IMG/VR virus record: IMGVR_UViG_3300030333_006065
Coordinates: 1-21,205 of that record
Origin: a virus
Reading direction: 5' to 3' (one strand)
DNA length: 21,205 nt
Shown piece by piece: positions 7,488-15,662 of this stretch (positions are counted from its first letter, which is position 1; the number at the start of each line of letters is the position of its first letter). The notes under the pieces were generated by a model. The model was given only the letters and a program-made list of their open reading frames with translations, ran no database searches and was not told the origin of the DNA. The translations under genes and the position numbers were made by a program.

Positions 7488-7658
7488 TTAAATATAAGCT
7501 AAAGCTTCTAATTCTTCATCAGAAACTTCTCCCCTTTCAATCATTAATCTTGCTTGTTTAAATAATTTTGCAGCTTCTTTATCATTGCCCTCCCAATTAG
7601 CCTGTTTTCTTTTTTGCATGACAGTAATAAATTCTGAATTAGTAATTAGTTCTGCCAT
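7488..7658 (-). CDS. Small helical protein coupled to the MuF-kinase gene
   Basis: 56 aa. Start ATG 7658 overlaps the MuF-kinase stop as TAATG. The sequence (MAELITNSEFITVMQKRKQA, then NWEGNDKEAAKLFKQARLMI, ending EELEALAYI) is charged and helical with no known domain. It lies between the MuF protein and the scaffold, so it is probably a head assembly accessory. Because it is coupled to a gene with a kinase domain, it could also be a partner or regulator of that domain. That second idea is speculation. Confidence 0.72.
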   Translation of the reverse strand: MAELITNSEFITVMQKRKQANWEGNDKEAAKLFKQARLMIERGEVSDEELEALAYI

Positions 7659-9688
7659 TAGATTCCCTCATAGAGCATTTCTAAGAATTTTAGTGCCTTA
7701 GCATCTGATATTCCCGGCAAATTATCAGTCCGTCCTCTTATTTCACGACTCATTAATTCAGGGCCATCAAGCTCTTCCTTCAAAAGTTTTTTTACCTTTG
7801 TTCTATTAGCAATTAACTTTTTATATTTAGTGCTTTCACGTTTTAAAAAACCGGGATCTCCAATTAATTCAATATCCCTAATAAAATCCAAAGATTGCCA
7901 GTCTTTAGACGTCCCCGTTCCTAGTGCCTCTATTAATGCAGCTTTAGGATTGTTTTTTCCTAAGCCAAAATCTATCGCCATTCCTTTTTTTGTCTTTCGA
8001 TCATAAAAGAAATTTAAAACGTGCATATCATTATGAGCGATGCCTTTTAAGTGAATAGCTTTTCTAACGTCGATATACGAATCCATGTAGGATTTTGCAT
8101 CTTCTAAAGAAGGTCTTCCATCTAATAATTCTTCTAAGAAAGGCTTTCCCCTAGCCTTTCCCATTGTTAAATATCCCGACTTGATCGTGACCTTTGAAGT
8201 CGTAGATATTGCCGCCTGCCTTTCTATCGTTTTAAACCCGTAATAAGCAGGAGAAACACCCGTATCATTTAGCTTTTTAAGAATTGCAGGCTCCGTTTCT
8301 GCGATGCGACCTTGCTTAACAACAACGCCTCCTGCCCTGCTAGATACAAGTTTTGCTTCTCCATAAGCACCCTTTCCAAGGCTTTTAGAGCTTGCTTTCT
8401 TAAAGGCTTTATCAGGATTAGCAACAGTTTTCTTTATAACATCAGGCACTTCAGTCTTTGGAGGCTTAAAGGCCGGAGGCTTTCCATAAGTTGCCTGTAA
8501 TTGCTTTAGCGTTTTTTCTGAGCCGTCCTTTTTAATTATTTTTCTTAAAGCAGATTGTGGCCCACCTTTTTGTTTTGACAGCTTTGTAAAATATTGCGTT
8601 TTCCATTTGCCAAAGACCTTTTCTTGAACGCTTAAAGGCTGCTTCGCTAACCAATCAGCATAAGTTGTGTCGCCTGGCACCATTCCGCTTTCTGATGGCC
8701 TTTGACCTTTTGCTATGTCATCAAAATCAAAGCCTTCTTTTTTTAGCCCTTCATAATCAATAACAGGAACGGTAGTTGAACGACAATTAAAATGCTGAGG
8801 AGGCGTTGGACCTTTGCCATAAGCAAAGGTTTGTCCATCAAGGCGACCACATATTGCAGAAGTCCGAGAATCTAAAGTCGCAACATATTCATATTTCTTA
8901 GTTATATCTTCATTAGCGTTATAAACCCCTTGTGCTGCTGCATTTGAAACCTGATTAACGCTTGTCCTTACTATTGTCATCACTTGATGGTTTGCCATCC
9001 TTGTCATTGCACCGCCTTGTTCTGCTATTTGTCTAACGGAGCCTGCCTGCCCAAAATTCAATCGGCCTTTTAATTTCCTAGCTATTTGTTGAGTTGTTTC
9101 TCCAGCTAATAAACCACTTCGAACAGTCTTAGTAAAAAGATCAGCTTGAGAGGAAGCTAATCCTCTAAAAGCTTTTTCTACTGTCATGCCATTAGGCAAA
9201 GTTATTACTGATCCCCTTTGAGCCGTCAAATTATAAAGAGGGCTTCCTCCTTGCAGGACGGAATCTTCCAGTTCCCTCGGCAAAGCAAAAACATTAATCT
9301 TTGTCGGGTCTGTTGTGACAACGGATTTGGCGAATTTAGGACTAACCTCAACCGTCCTAACTCTGACATCACCTTTTGGCCCTGATGGCACAACTTTTTT
9401 TAATTCCTCGGCTACAAACTCACTTTGCAATAGGGCCAACCCCTGCAATTCATCAGTCATAAAAGCTGAACTATCAACAGTCCAATTTGCAAGGCTTTCT
9501 TTTAATTGGGCCAATAAAGACCTCAACCTTTTTGCTGTTTGAGGTGCCGTTAATTCATCAATTGAACGCAAACGCTCAACTGTATTTAAAACAATATCGT
9601 TATATGAAACGACAATTTTTTTAGCGACGCTATTGCTATACCGATTTAGGTCAATAGCGTTCCGATAGAAGGCTTCTGGGGTGCTCAT
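7658..9688 (-). CDS. MuF-type minor head protein fused to a protein-kinase-like domain
   Basis: 676 aa, start ATG 9688, 3 nt after the portal gene. Residues about 180-312 form the phage Mu F-like head morphogenesis domain, ending in the signature TLDSRTSAICGRLDGQTF then PPQHFNCRS (C280, H299, C302). After a linker rich in Lys/Pro (about 370-430), residues about 432-610 match a kinase fold. They show a glycine loop GKGAYG (438-443), VVVK with K458, a helix-C candidate E466, a hinge-like GYLTMGKARG (505-514), a catalytic loop HNDMHVLN (H552, D554, N559) and AIDFG (573-575). All catalytic positions are present. MuF proteins sit near the portal and some carry C-terminal toxins, so an injected kinase is plausible. 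The kinase assignment is by motif; its activity and substrate are unknown. Confidence 0.85.
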   Translation of the reverse strand: MSTPEAFYRNAIDLNRYSNSVAKKIVVSYNDIVLNTVERLRSIDELTAPQTAKRLRSLLAQLKESLANWTVDSSAFMTDELQGLALLQSEFVAEELKKVVPSGPKGDVRVRTVEVSPKFAKSVVTTDPTKINVFALPRELEDSVLQGGSPLYNLTAQRGSVITLPNGMTVEKAFRGLASSQADLFTKTVRSGLLAGETTQQIARKLKGRLNFGQAGSVRQIAEQGGAMTRMANHQVMTIVRTSVNQVSNAAAQGVYNANEDITKKYEYVATLDSRTSAICGRLDGQTFAYGKGPTPPQHFNCRSTTVPVIDYEGLKKEGFDFDDIAKGQRPSESGMVPGDTTYADWLAKQPLSVQEKVFGKWKTQYFTKLSKQKGGPQSALRKIIKKDGSEKTLKQLQATYGKPPAFKPPKTEVPDVIKKTVANPDKAFKKASSKSLGKGAYGEAKLVSSRAGGVVVKQGRIAETEPAILKKLNDTGVSPAYYGFKTIERQAAISTTSKVTIKSGYLTMGKARGKPFLEELLDGRPSLEDAKSYMDSYIDVRKAIHLKGIAHNDMHVLNFFYDRKTKKGMAIDFGLGKNNPKAALIEALGTGTSKDWQSLDFIRDIELIGDPGFLKRESTKYKKLIANRTKVKKLLKEELDGPELMSREIRGRTDNLPGISDAKALKFLEMLYEGI

Positions 9689-9691
9689 TCA

Positions 9692-11140
9692 TTATGCTGC
9701 TGTTTTTCCTTCGTCTTCTGGCTCGGCTGATTCTTCTGGCATTGTTTTCCTAGCCTTTATTTCTGGTTGATCCATTTCAATTAAACCAGCTTTTTCTGTT
9801 GATTCAATTTCTTCTTCTATATCAAATTCATCCCCTAAGACCTCCCCTTCATGCAACAGTTTCAACAAGGTTTCTTGAGTGATTTCGTTTTGCGCTCTAA
9901 TTTGTAATAAGGCGTTTATTTCTTGAGGGTCAAGTCTTGACGCTAAGAAATCTCTATTAATAAAACAGCTACCAGCCTCGTTGCTGCCTAAATAATTTGC
10001 ATGAAACAAAAGGCAATTGTCAATCATGTCCTGCATCTGTTGGGCTACGACTTGCATCGTGCTATCTCCCTGAGATCGGTCTATTCGTTTTGCTTCTGCT
10101 GTCTCTGCGGATAGTTTTTGTCCTAACACCGCTGCTAAACCAAGCTCATTAATCTGTCGGGCTATTTCTTCAAGCCTTGCAGATTGAGCATTGTAGCTGG
10201 TTCCTTTGCTTTCTATATATTCTGCTCGACCTTCAGCAGGAAAGGCAATGGCTTCTCCAGGTCCAGCACTTACTTCTTCACTGCTTTGGGGAAAGCCAAA
10301 GAAAGCAAGCATTGGCACCGCCGATATATGTAATTGATTGTCAAGGTCAGATGCTATTTGATATGACTTAAGATTTAGCTCGGCGATGTCTTCCATTGGA
10401 GGCCGAGATTCCATAACATTTACCCTATTGGCATAAGCAATTGAGAAAGGTATTTCATCTAAGCTTGTTGTTCCTGATTCTGCTAATTGATATTCGCCTT
10501 GCTTGTCCTTTTTATGCACTTCAAAAGTACCGGGTGTTAACAGTCGGACTTGCTCGACAGCTTTTTCACCATAATCGCCCTCAGGCTCAAAGACCTTTTC
10601 AAGCAATCGAAGCTGGACTAGTTTTTGCTTACCATCAACTAATTCAGTTCTCCAACCTAATATTTCTCGGGGCGTATAAGTGACCCAATAAGGCCGACCA
10701 TTTTCACCAGCAGCAGGGGCATCAACTAAAACACCAACATGACCGTAACGAATCATTTTTCGTGCGGTTTCGTATGTCCAGACGTTTAAATCATTTCCTT
10801 GCAGATCGACATCAAATAATTGCTCTCTAATTAAATCAGCGACATCATTTAGCCTTACAGGTTTACGAGTAAGCATCCCTGCCAGCATGCGTTCAAGCCT
10901 TTGGTAATAAGGGGGGCAAACTGAACGGGCTAATCTATTGTCATAGCTTTCATCTAATTCTCTGGGTTCTTGTGGGAGGTAGCGTCTATGTTTAGAACGC
11001 ATCTCAAAAGTGCCGCCCATTAAATCTTCAATCAAGATCCAATGAGGCTCCTGTGCTAACCATGCAGTATTAGGGTCATTAATGTCTGCATCCTTAACGG
11101 CAGTTTTCTCTCGGTTGTAATAGTTGTAGCCGCTATACAC
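9692..11140 (-). CDS. Portal protein (DUF4055 family)
   Basis: 482 aa. It starts at GTG 11140 with GAGGG 8 nt upstream. The N-terminus fits DUF4055 portal proteins: WILIEDLMGGTFEMRSKHRR, YLPQEPRELDESYDNRLARS, then ERMLAGMLTRKPVRL. The middle contains MIRYGHVGVLVDAP and YTPREILGW, and a long helix (AVLGQKLSAETAEAKRIDRS) precedes the crown region. The C-terminus is acidic (EIESTEKAGLIEMDQPEIKA). The dodecameric ring forms the unique capsid vertex and binds TerL and the connector. It lies next to the MuF gene, as usual. Confidence 0.9.
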   Translation of the reverse strand: MYSGYNYYNREKTAVKDADINDPNTAWLAQEPHWILIEDLMGGTFEMRSKHRRYLPQEPRELDESYDNRLARSVCPPYYQRLERMLAGMLTRKPVRLNDVADLIREQLFDVDLQGNDLNVWTYETARKMIRYGHVGVLVDAPAAGENGRPYWVTYTPREILGWRTELVDGKQKLVQLRLLEKVFEPEGDYGEKAVEQVRLLTPGTFEVHKKDKQGEYQLAESGTTSLDEIPFSIAYANRVNVMESRPPMEDIAELNLKSYQIASDLDNQLHISAVPMLAFFGFPQSSEEVSAGPGEAIAFPAEGRAEYIESKGTSYNAQSARLEEIARQINELGLAAVLGQKLSAETAEAKRIDRSQGDSTMQVVAQQMQDMIDNCLLFHANYLGSNEAGSCFINRDFLASRLDPQEINALLQIRAQNEITQETLLKLLHEGEVLGDEFDIEEEIESTEKAGLIEMDQPEIKARKTMPEESAEPEDEGKTAA

Positions 11141-11179
11141 GATGAACCCTCATTTTTTAATTAGTTTAGTTTATTCTTT

Positions 11180-11575
11180 TTATAGATAATTGATTTTGCT
11201 TGGTCCAAAGTTAGGTCTTTTCCCAGTTTTGAGATACGACTTCATCTGCTTATCTGTCATTCTTCTTATTGATTTTTTTATAGCTGCTGAATAATCTTTC
11301 TGTGTTGTTTGTTTTTGTAATTGGAAATTAGAGACAATTCTTCTAGATGTCGCTGATGTTTGTTGTTTATAAGCTGGTCCATCTTGAAAAGCTAGCCGAC
11401 TATGTTTTCTCACTAACTCTTGTTTTTTAGCGTCCGTTTTAGGAGTTGTGCCTCCTCCACTTGCTCCAGACCTTGCCCTTCTTCTTTTATTGCGGGTACT
11501 TCCTGCTCCACCATGAGCGTGAACCTCTTTGGCTGGTAATGCCTTAAATAAAAAACCAAGAAAAGAATTGAACAT
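11180..11575 (-). CDS. Hypothetical basic protein, N-terminal motif copy 1
   Basis: 131 aa, start ATG 11575 with AAAGG 9 nt upstream. Residues 1-22 (MFNSFLGFLFKALPAKEVHA plus HG) closely match the N-terminus of the next upstream gene, and a Gly-rich turn follows in both. The rest is very basic and unrelated: NKRRRARSGASGGG, RKHSRLAFQDGPAYKQQ and IRRMTDKQMKSYLKTGKRP. No domain is recognised. One nucleotide separates it from its paralogue's stop. Location between TerL and portal suggests a virion or packaging accessory, perhaps DNA-binding. The function is unknown. Confidence 0.7.
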   Translation of the reverse strand: MFNSFLGFLFKALPAKEVHAHGGAGSTRNKRRRARSGASGGGTTPKTDAKKQELVRKHSRLAFQDGPAYKQQTSATSRRIVSNFQLQKQTTQKDYSAAIKKSIRRMTDKQMKSYLKTGKRPNFGPSKINYL

Positions 11576-11576
11576 T

Positions 11577-11852
11577 TTAAATACCTTTTTTGAGTTTGCT
11601 AGAGACTTTACTATTCGATTTTAAATGTAATTCTCTTGTATAACTTAATTGCTTTAAACTTCTTTTCCCCGGTTTATATAAAGGATTATCTGCATTTCTA
11701 AAATCAGAAATCGCTTCTCTTTTCTGCTCTGCTGTTAAACCTCCCCCACCTTTAACAGCATAAGGGCTTTTTTTCCCTTTTCCCCCTCCGTGAGCATGGA
11801 CTTCTTTAGCTGGAAGTTGCTTAAATAAAAGACCAAGAATAGAACTAAACAT
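11577..11852 (-). CDS. Hypothetical basic protein, N-terminal motif copy 2
   Basis: 91 aa from ATG 11852. A TTG at 11870 overlapping the TerL stop as TTGA would add six residues, but the ATG aligns exactly with the paralogue's start. It begins MFSSILGLLFKQLPAKEVHA plus HGG, nearly the same as the neighbouring gene. It then diverges into a shorter basic sequence (GKGKKSPYAVKGGGGLTAEQ, PLYKPGKRSLKQLSYTRELH). The shared block suggests a partial tandem duplication or a common targeting peptide. No known domain. Confidence 0.68.
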   Translation of the reverse strand: MFSSILGLLFKQLPAKEVHAHGGGKGKKSPYAVKGGGGLTAEQKREAISDFRNADNPLYKPGKRSLKQLSYTRELHLKSNSKVSSKLKKGI

Positions 11853-11866
11853 TTCCTTTGAGCTTT

Positions 11867-13213
11867 TCAATACACTCTAATGCCTGTACCACGACCTGCC
11901 CGAGCAAATAACGGATTAAATTCACGCCAAACTAAATACCCCAACGCATCATTGACATGGTCATACCCTGATTCCTTGTCAGGATCACCGTTCTCGTTAT
12001 AAGACTGCAATTCCAAGCATTCAATCAAGCGTCTGCAACAGGCAGCAACCTCCAATCGTACTTTTCCTTGTCCGTTCTCAAGAAGAGCTTGGACAGCCGA
12101 GATTCGATCTCGGACTGGCGGGTTAGCTTTCGGGCTTTGATTTGAGAATCCATAACTTTCGAGTATGGATATATCGGTTTGTGCTGCATTAGTTGAACGG
12201 TTCCCTCCTGACGAGTCAGGGTAAACAAATATCCTTCGATGAGGATAGCGGCGAATGACTTCTTTGGCTAAAGCATCTGTATCATGAGCTTTAATTATTT
12301 CGTCAATTATTGTTAGTTTTTCACCTATTTTTACACCTATAACCGCAGACATATTCCCGACGTTAAAGTCAATTCCAATCCTTAATGGCTCCTCATCAAA
12401 AGAAAAAGGTCCATTAACAACATGTAAAGATCTTTTGAAACGATCATAAATCTGACCCGTTGTCAGGTTGGTAAATTCCCCGTTTAAATACGCTTGTAAA
12501 AGGCTGCTGTCATAGTTGGCCTCAAGCCTTGAAATAAAGTCGGAAGGCAAATGAGGATTATCAACTGTTTTCATTTTTATTAAGCGGCGGTCCTCTCTTT
12601 TTTGGGCTTCATCGCTTCCGAATGTTTGCCACATCCACCTAAAGCCTTCAGGCGTTGATGCTGCTCCAAACTGCCTAACATTTCCTGATCTAAGACGACC
12701 GAGAATTTTAGGAAAGGCTCTTGATGCAATCGTTGGCGTAACCGTATCTATTTCATCAGCTAAAACAAAAGCCAAGTTCAAACCAATAATCCTTGACCAG
12801 TTCTCAAAGGATCGACAAAGGATTTTGGTGTCACCCTTTGGCAAATGCAAAACATATTCAGGCAAAGGGGATGCTCTAAAGGTGTAAGGAATTTCATAAT
12901 CCTCTAAAAAAGTTTCAAAGTCCGTTTGCCAAATATCACGAATCAAAGGTCCAGTTGGCTCCATAACGCATCCCGTAAAGCCTTGGTTAAGGCACGCCAG
13001 ATTGACTGTTTTAGCACAAAGCGACCTTGTCTTTCCGGCTCCATAACCAGCCGATAAGCCTAATATTTCAGTAGAAGAATCATTGACAAAATCAAGCTGA
13101 CCTGGATGAAGATCTGACTTTATCTTTTGTAATAAATTATCGACATTTAAACCATCGCCCCCTGCTGCCTGATAGCAAACCTTTCCTTCTTTGGCAGTAT
13201 CTAAAAAACTCAC
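11867..13213 (-). CDS. terL: Terminase large subunit
   Basis: About 448 aa. GTG 13213 overlaps the TerS stop as GTGA; a TTG at 13219 in frame is less likely. Using the numbering from 13219, the ATPase has Walker A AGYGAGKT (57-64), Walker B FVLADEID (151-158) and the coupling motif AAST (186-189). The nuclease is RNase H-like with IDFNVG (D284), YPDSSGG (D335) and HVNDALGYLVW (D424), so all three acidic metal ligands are visible. It translocates DNA through the portal and cuts concatemers. The packaging type (cos or pac) cannot be told from this. Confidence 0.96.
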   Translation of the reverse strand: MSFLDTAKEGKVCYQAAGGDGLNVDNLLQKIKSDLHPGQLDFVNDSSTEILGLSAGYGAGKTRSLCAKTVNLACLNQGFTGCVMEPTGPLIRDIWQTDFETFLEDYEIPYTFRASPLPEYVLHLPKGDTKILCRSFENWSRIIGLNLAFVLADEIDTVTPTIASRAFPKILGRLRSGNVRQFGAASTPEGFRWMWQTFGSDEAQKREDRRLIKMKTVDNPHLPSDFISRLEANYDSSLLQAYLNGEFTNLTTGQIYDRFKRSLHVVNGPFSFDEEPLRIGIDFNVGNMSAVIGVKIGEKLTIIDEIIKAHDTDALAKEVIRRYPHRRIFVYPDSSGGNRSTNAAQTDISILESYGFSNQSPKANPPVRDRISAVQALLENGQGKVRLEVAACCRRLIECLELQSYNENGDPDKESGYDHVNDALGYLVWREFNPLFARAGRGTGIRVY

Positions 13214-13533
13214 GAGCAAAGGGAAGCTAATTTTGCTGCTGTATTAATTGCACCCAAGGCGATGTGATATTGGCCCGACCTTCTGGCTTCCATTTGTAAG
13301 GTGCTGCATTGGGCCAATAAGTCGGCGATCATCTGGGGTCGCTCTATATCCCAATCGGCCCTGATTTGAGCCCTAGCCTTGTTTAGATAGCTGTCTACAG
13401 TCCTTTCCTTCACCCCCCAGTTCTCGGCGGCGTACCGCACGCAATCTGACCGCCTACCACCAGTCGCAATGATGCGAGCAAGGCGAGCGACCCTTAATTC
13501 TATTTCTGCTTTTGTGGATTCTTTAGCTGCCAC
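13210..13533 (-). CDS. terS: Terminase small subunit
   Basis: 107 aa, GTG start at 13533. It is helical with an N-terminal DNA-binding helix-turn-helix (RSDCVRYAAENWGVKERTVD then SYLNKARAQIR, about residues 28-58) and a C-terminal oligomerisation helix (QYHIALGAINTAAKLASLCS). It ends four bases into TerL, so translation is coupled. It recognises the packaging site and hands DNA to TerL. The coding sequence looks richer in GC than flanking genes, perhaps recent exchange. The identity is mostly from HTH plus synteny. Confidence 0.82.
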   Translation of the reverse strand: MAAKESTKAEIELRVARLARIIATGGRRSDCVRYAAENWGVKERTVDSYLNKARAQIRADWDIERPQMIADLLAQCSTLQMEARRSGQYHIALGAINTAAKLASLCS

Positions 13534-13549
13534 TTATTTATTAATTTGT

Positions 13550-15058
13550 TTATAGGGTAGTAGAAACGTCGTCAAACTCTAAACTTTCAGGGTTTTTAAA
13601 TTCACAGGTGCCACATTTTTCGGTTGCTTTTTTGGGATCTCCTTTGACGAAGACAAGTACATTTTGGTGGGTTTTGCCTAGCTTTCTTGATGTTTCAAAA
13701 GGCCGTCCGCATCTAATAGCAAGGGTGCCAATCGCTGTAATTAAAATTGCTTCATTGTAATAATCAAGACCAGCTTCTATAAAAGCATTGATTGTATCGC
13801 CCACGAAATTACGATAAATGCCTTTTTTGTCACGCACTTCACCAACGACAAAGCAGGCAAAAGAATTGTCTTTTAAGAGGGTGCAGGCTTTAAAGATTAT
13901 TTCTTTATAAGCAGCGACAAAGTCTTCGTAAGAAAGGGTTGAAATGTCCCTTTCGTCATCGCTATAAACTTCGAGGTCAGCATAGGGAGGGCAACTAAAA
14001 ATCATGTCAGCATTAAAGCCGTCGCAAATTTGATGAATGTCTCTGCTGTCGCCTACATGCCAAGAAGGTTTGTTTTGGGTGCAAATGTTTTCCGCTTGTC
14101 TTTCATTTGCTTCTACTTGCTCTGGCCTTAAATCAACGCCTATATAATCCCGACCTGTTTTTGAAGCGACAATACCTCGAACAGAACCACCAGCAAAAGG
14201 ATCAATGATTGTGCCGCCAACTGGACTAAACCATGTATAAGCAAGCTCAGCGAGAACAGGGTCAAAGATTGAGGTGCCTGTTGCCACTTGTGAACCTTTA
14301 GCAAGAAATTCTTGAGCTATTTCTTCATCGGTCATTCCTTGGTCTTTTTTTGTGTAGTACTGAGGAACAGCCGAAACCATTGTTGATCCTATTGACTTGA
14401 TATTTGTATTTTCTAAGGTCTTTTTGAGAGTTCTTAAGGCTTCGTCAGGCTGAAGAATTGTGTCTGACATTTTCAAAAGATTACCTTCCCTACCAATATC
14501 GGACTGAATGCCTAAAGCAATCCAAGCTCTTTTTCTTTCTTGCCACCAACCTTCACGAGCATTAAGAACGGAAAAGGGAACGACGCCAAAAATATCAGAA
14601 AGTTTTCTAGGGTCGCCCTCCGGCCTGCCAGTAGAAAATTCTTCTTGATTGGAATCGCCTAAAAGCTCATTAAGTTCATCTTTTTCAAACCAAGGTGAAA
14701 TGTCCTGTTCATCTGAAAGCTGCTGGAGCATTTCTTTATCCCAATCGGACAGGTCGGAAGTTCTGTTATCAGCTAAAGCGAGCCCGACCTTGTCTTCTTC
14801 TGATAAATCAGTTCTTTTAACAGCAATAATTTCTTGACCGTCAGTTTCTATAACCCGAACATTCTTAATCCCTGCCGACTTAGCACCTTCAACGGTTCCA
14901 TTGCCTGCAAGGATTCTGTTGTCTTCATCTATGACAATGGAGCGTGCTGCACCAAAGCGTTCTAGAGATTCTTTAATTAAGGAAGTTGATCTGTCGGTTC
15001 TTTTTCTTGCGTTTTTATGATCAGATTTAAGAGCTTTGATTGATGTTTGGTCTGCCAT
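13550..15058 (-). CDS. ParB-like domain fused to an N6-adenine or N4-cytosine DNA methyltransferase
   Basis: 502 aa, start ATG 15058. Residues about 1-125 form a ParB/Srx-like domain (RILAGNGTVEGAKSAGIKNV, then ALADNRTSDLSDWDKEML). The catalytic part has motif I DPFAGGSVRG (286-295), an acidic strand DYIGVDLRPEQ (304-314) and motif IV SCPPY (355-359), which marks an amino-methyltransferase. The order I then IV is that of the alpha/gamma groups. ParB-methyltransferase fusions are common in phages and protect DNA against host restriction. No cognate endonuclease is visible. A C-terminal CGTCEF pair of cysteines might bind metal. The gene heads the packaging operon. Confidence 0.87.
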   Translation of the reverse strand: MADQTSIKALKSDHKNARKRTDRSTSLIKESLERFGAARSIVIDEDNRILAGNGTVEGAKSAGIKNVRVIETDGQEIIAVKRTDLSEEDKVGLALADNRTSDLSDWDKEMLQQLSDEQDISPWFEKDELNELLGDSNQEEFSTGRPEGDPRKLSDIFGVVPFSVLNAREGWWQERKRAWIALGIQSDIGREGNLLKMSDTILQPDEALRTLKKTLENTNIKSIGSTMVSAVPQYYTKKDQGMTDEEIAQEFLAKGSQVATGTSIFDPVLAELAYTWFSPVGGTIIDPFAGGSVRGIVASKTGRDYIGVDLRPEQVEANERQAENICTQNKPSWHVGDSRDIHQICDGFNADMIFSCPPYADLEVYSDDERDISTLSYEDFVAAYKEIIFKACTLLKDNSFACFVVGEVRDKKGIYRNFVGDTINAFIEAGLDYYNEAILITAIGTLAIRCGRPFETSRKLGKTHQNVLVFVKGDPKKATEKCGTCEFKNPESLEFDDVSTTL

Positions 15059-15082
15059 ACAGAAGTGTTTTTTTCAATAATA

Positions 15083-15185
15083 GTTGAGGGGATGGATCGG
15101 GCACACCCCGCTTTGGCTTCCCGTCATGCTCAGCACGGTTATACCTTTCAGCCCACTTCGACAAAAGGCGTCAAGCTCCCTCAAC
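15083..15185 (-). ncRNA. Candidate structured RNA upstream of the methyltransferase
   Basis: A perfect 8-bp closing stem (GTTGAGGG on the minus strand at 15185-15178 against CCCTCAAC at 15090-15083) encloses 87 nt with three further possible hairpins. One is a GAC/GTC arm with loop GCCTTTT. A second is GGCT...AGCC with an inner CCG TGC TGA GCA TGA CGG arm. The third is CGGG-GTGTG-CCCG at 15110-15098. The stem ends about 24 nt before the methyltransferase ATG. I do not recognise it as a tRNA or a known riboswitch. Confidence 0.4.
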
Positions 15186-15194
15186 AATTCAAGG

Positions 15195-15458
15195 CTAGTA
15201 AGTTTCGCCTTGAATGTGTTCAGAACATGAGAATTTGAGATTATCTTTTTTAGCAAGGTCGATAAACTCTTGTTTTTCTTCTTCAGTATTTGCATATTCA
15301 TACCAATCTGAAGTTGAGATTAACCAATATTTTTTAGGGTTTTGTTCCCTTTCGAGCTCTTCTCTGTGAAGTTGGTCTTGCTCTTCTTCGTATTTAAGAA
15401 GTGCGGTTTCATGGAAATCAGACATTTTTTTATGGAGGTAAGTTTTAATAAGGGACAT
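15195..15458 (-). CDS. Hypothetical acidic helical protein
   Basis: 87 aa, start ATG 15458 with GGAGG about 8 nt upstream. That GGAGG belongs to the descending arm of the terminator next to it. An alternative ATG at 15425 (MSDFHETALL) has no Shine-Dalgarno. The protein is Glu-rich and helical (FHETALLKYEEEQDQLHREE) with a conserved-looking core PKKYWLISTSDWYEYANTEE. No domain, signal peptide or membrane segment is recognised. Its expression would rely on read-through of the terminator or on transcription from the cassette promoter upstream. Confidence 0.65.
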   Translation of the reverse strand: MSLIKTYLHKKMSDFHETALLKYEEEQDQLHREELEREQNPKKYWLISTSDWYEYANTEEEKQEFIDLAKKDNLKFSCSEHIQGETY

Positions 15459-15482
15459 AAAAAAAGCCTCCCGAAGGAGGCT
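15459..15482 (-). terminator. Strong rho-independent terminator (TTCG loop)
   Basis: On the minus strand, GCCTCC-TTCG-GGAGGC (15481-15466, extended by a T-A pair) is followed by seven Ts (15465-15459). The stem is perfect with a UUCG tetraloop. It ends the 51-aa cassette whose stop is at 15490. The next start ATG (15458) follows the last T directly. Confidence 0.92.
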
Positions 15483-15489
15483 AGTAGGG

Positions 15490-15645
15490 TTAAAAAATAA
15501 AAGCAGCAGCGATAGCAGTTGCAGTTAAATAGAAAAGAGTCATAGTCGCTTTTTCTTGTGCGGCTAATCGCTTGTCTAATCCTTTAGCAGTTTGTAAAAG
15601 CTCAGGCTTGAGCATTTTGCTAAGGATGCGTGTCGAAGAAGTCAT
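15490..15645 (-). CDS. Small C-tail-anchored membrane protein, promoter-terminator cassette 3
   Basis: 51 aa from ATG 15645, preceded by ACGAGG 4 nt upstream. A longer reading from 15684 would cover the promoter stem-loop and is rejected. Residues 1-33 are soluble and basic (TSSTRILSKMLKPELLQTAK, GLDKRLAAQEK), and 34-51 form one hydrophobic segment ending the protein (TMTLFYLTATAIAAAFIF). It has its own promoter (15663-15712) and terminator (15459-15482), which is the layout of a phage moron. A role in host membrane modification or superinfection exclusion is possible. It is too isolated from lysis genes to call a holin. Confidence 0.75.
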   Translation of the reverse strand: MTSSTRILSKMLKPELLQTAKGLDKRLAAQEKATMTLFYLTATAIAAAFIF

Positions 15646-15662
15646 AAAACCTCGTAAAGTGT

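Noticed and set aside
15083-15185. tRNA gene for the cloverleaf-like fold
   Set aside because: At 103 nt it lacks a TTCGA-type T-loop, a CCA context and a recognisable anticodon arm on either strand.
15490-15645. Holin candidate from the single C-terminal membrane segment
   Set aside because: There is no endolysin nearby and one segment at the extreme C-terminus is not enough; I list it only as a small membrane protein.
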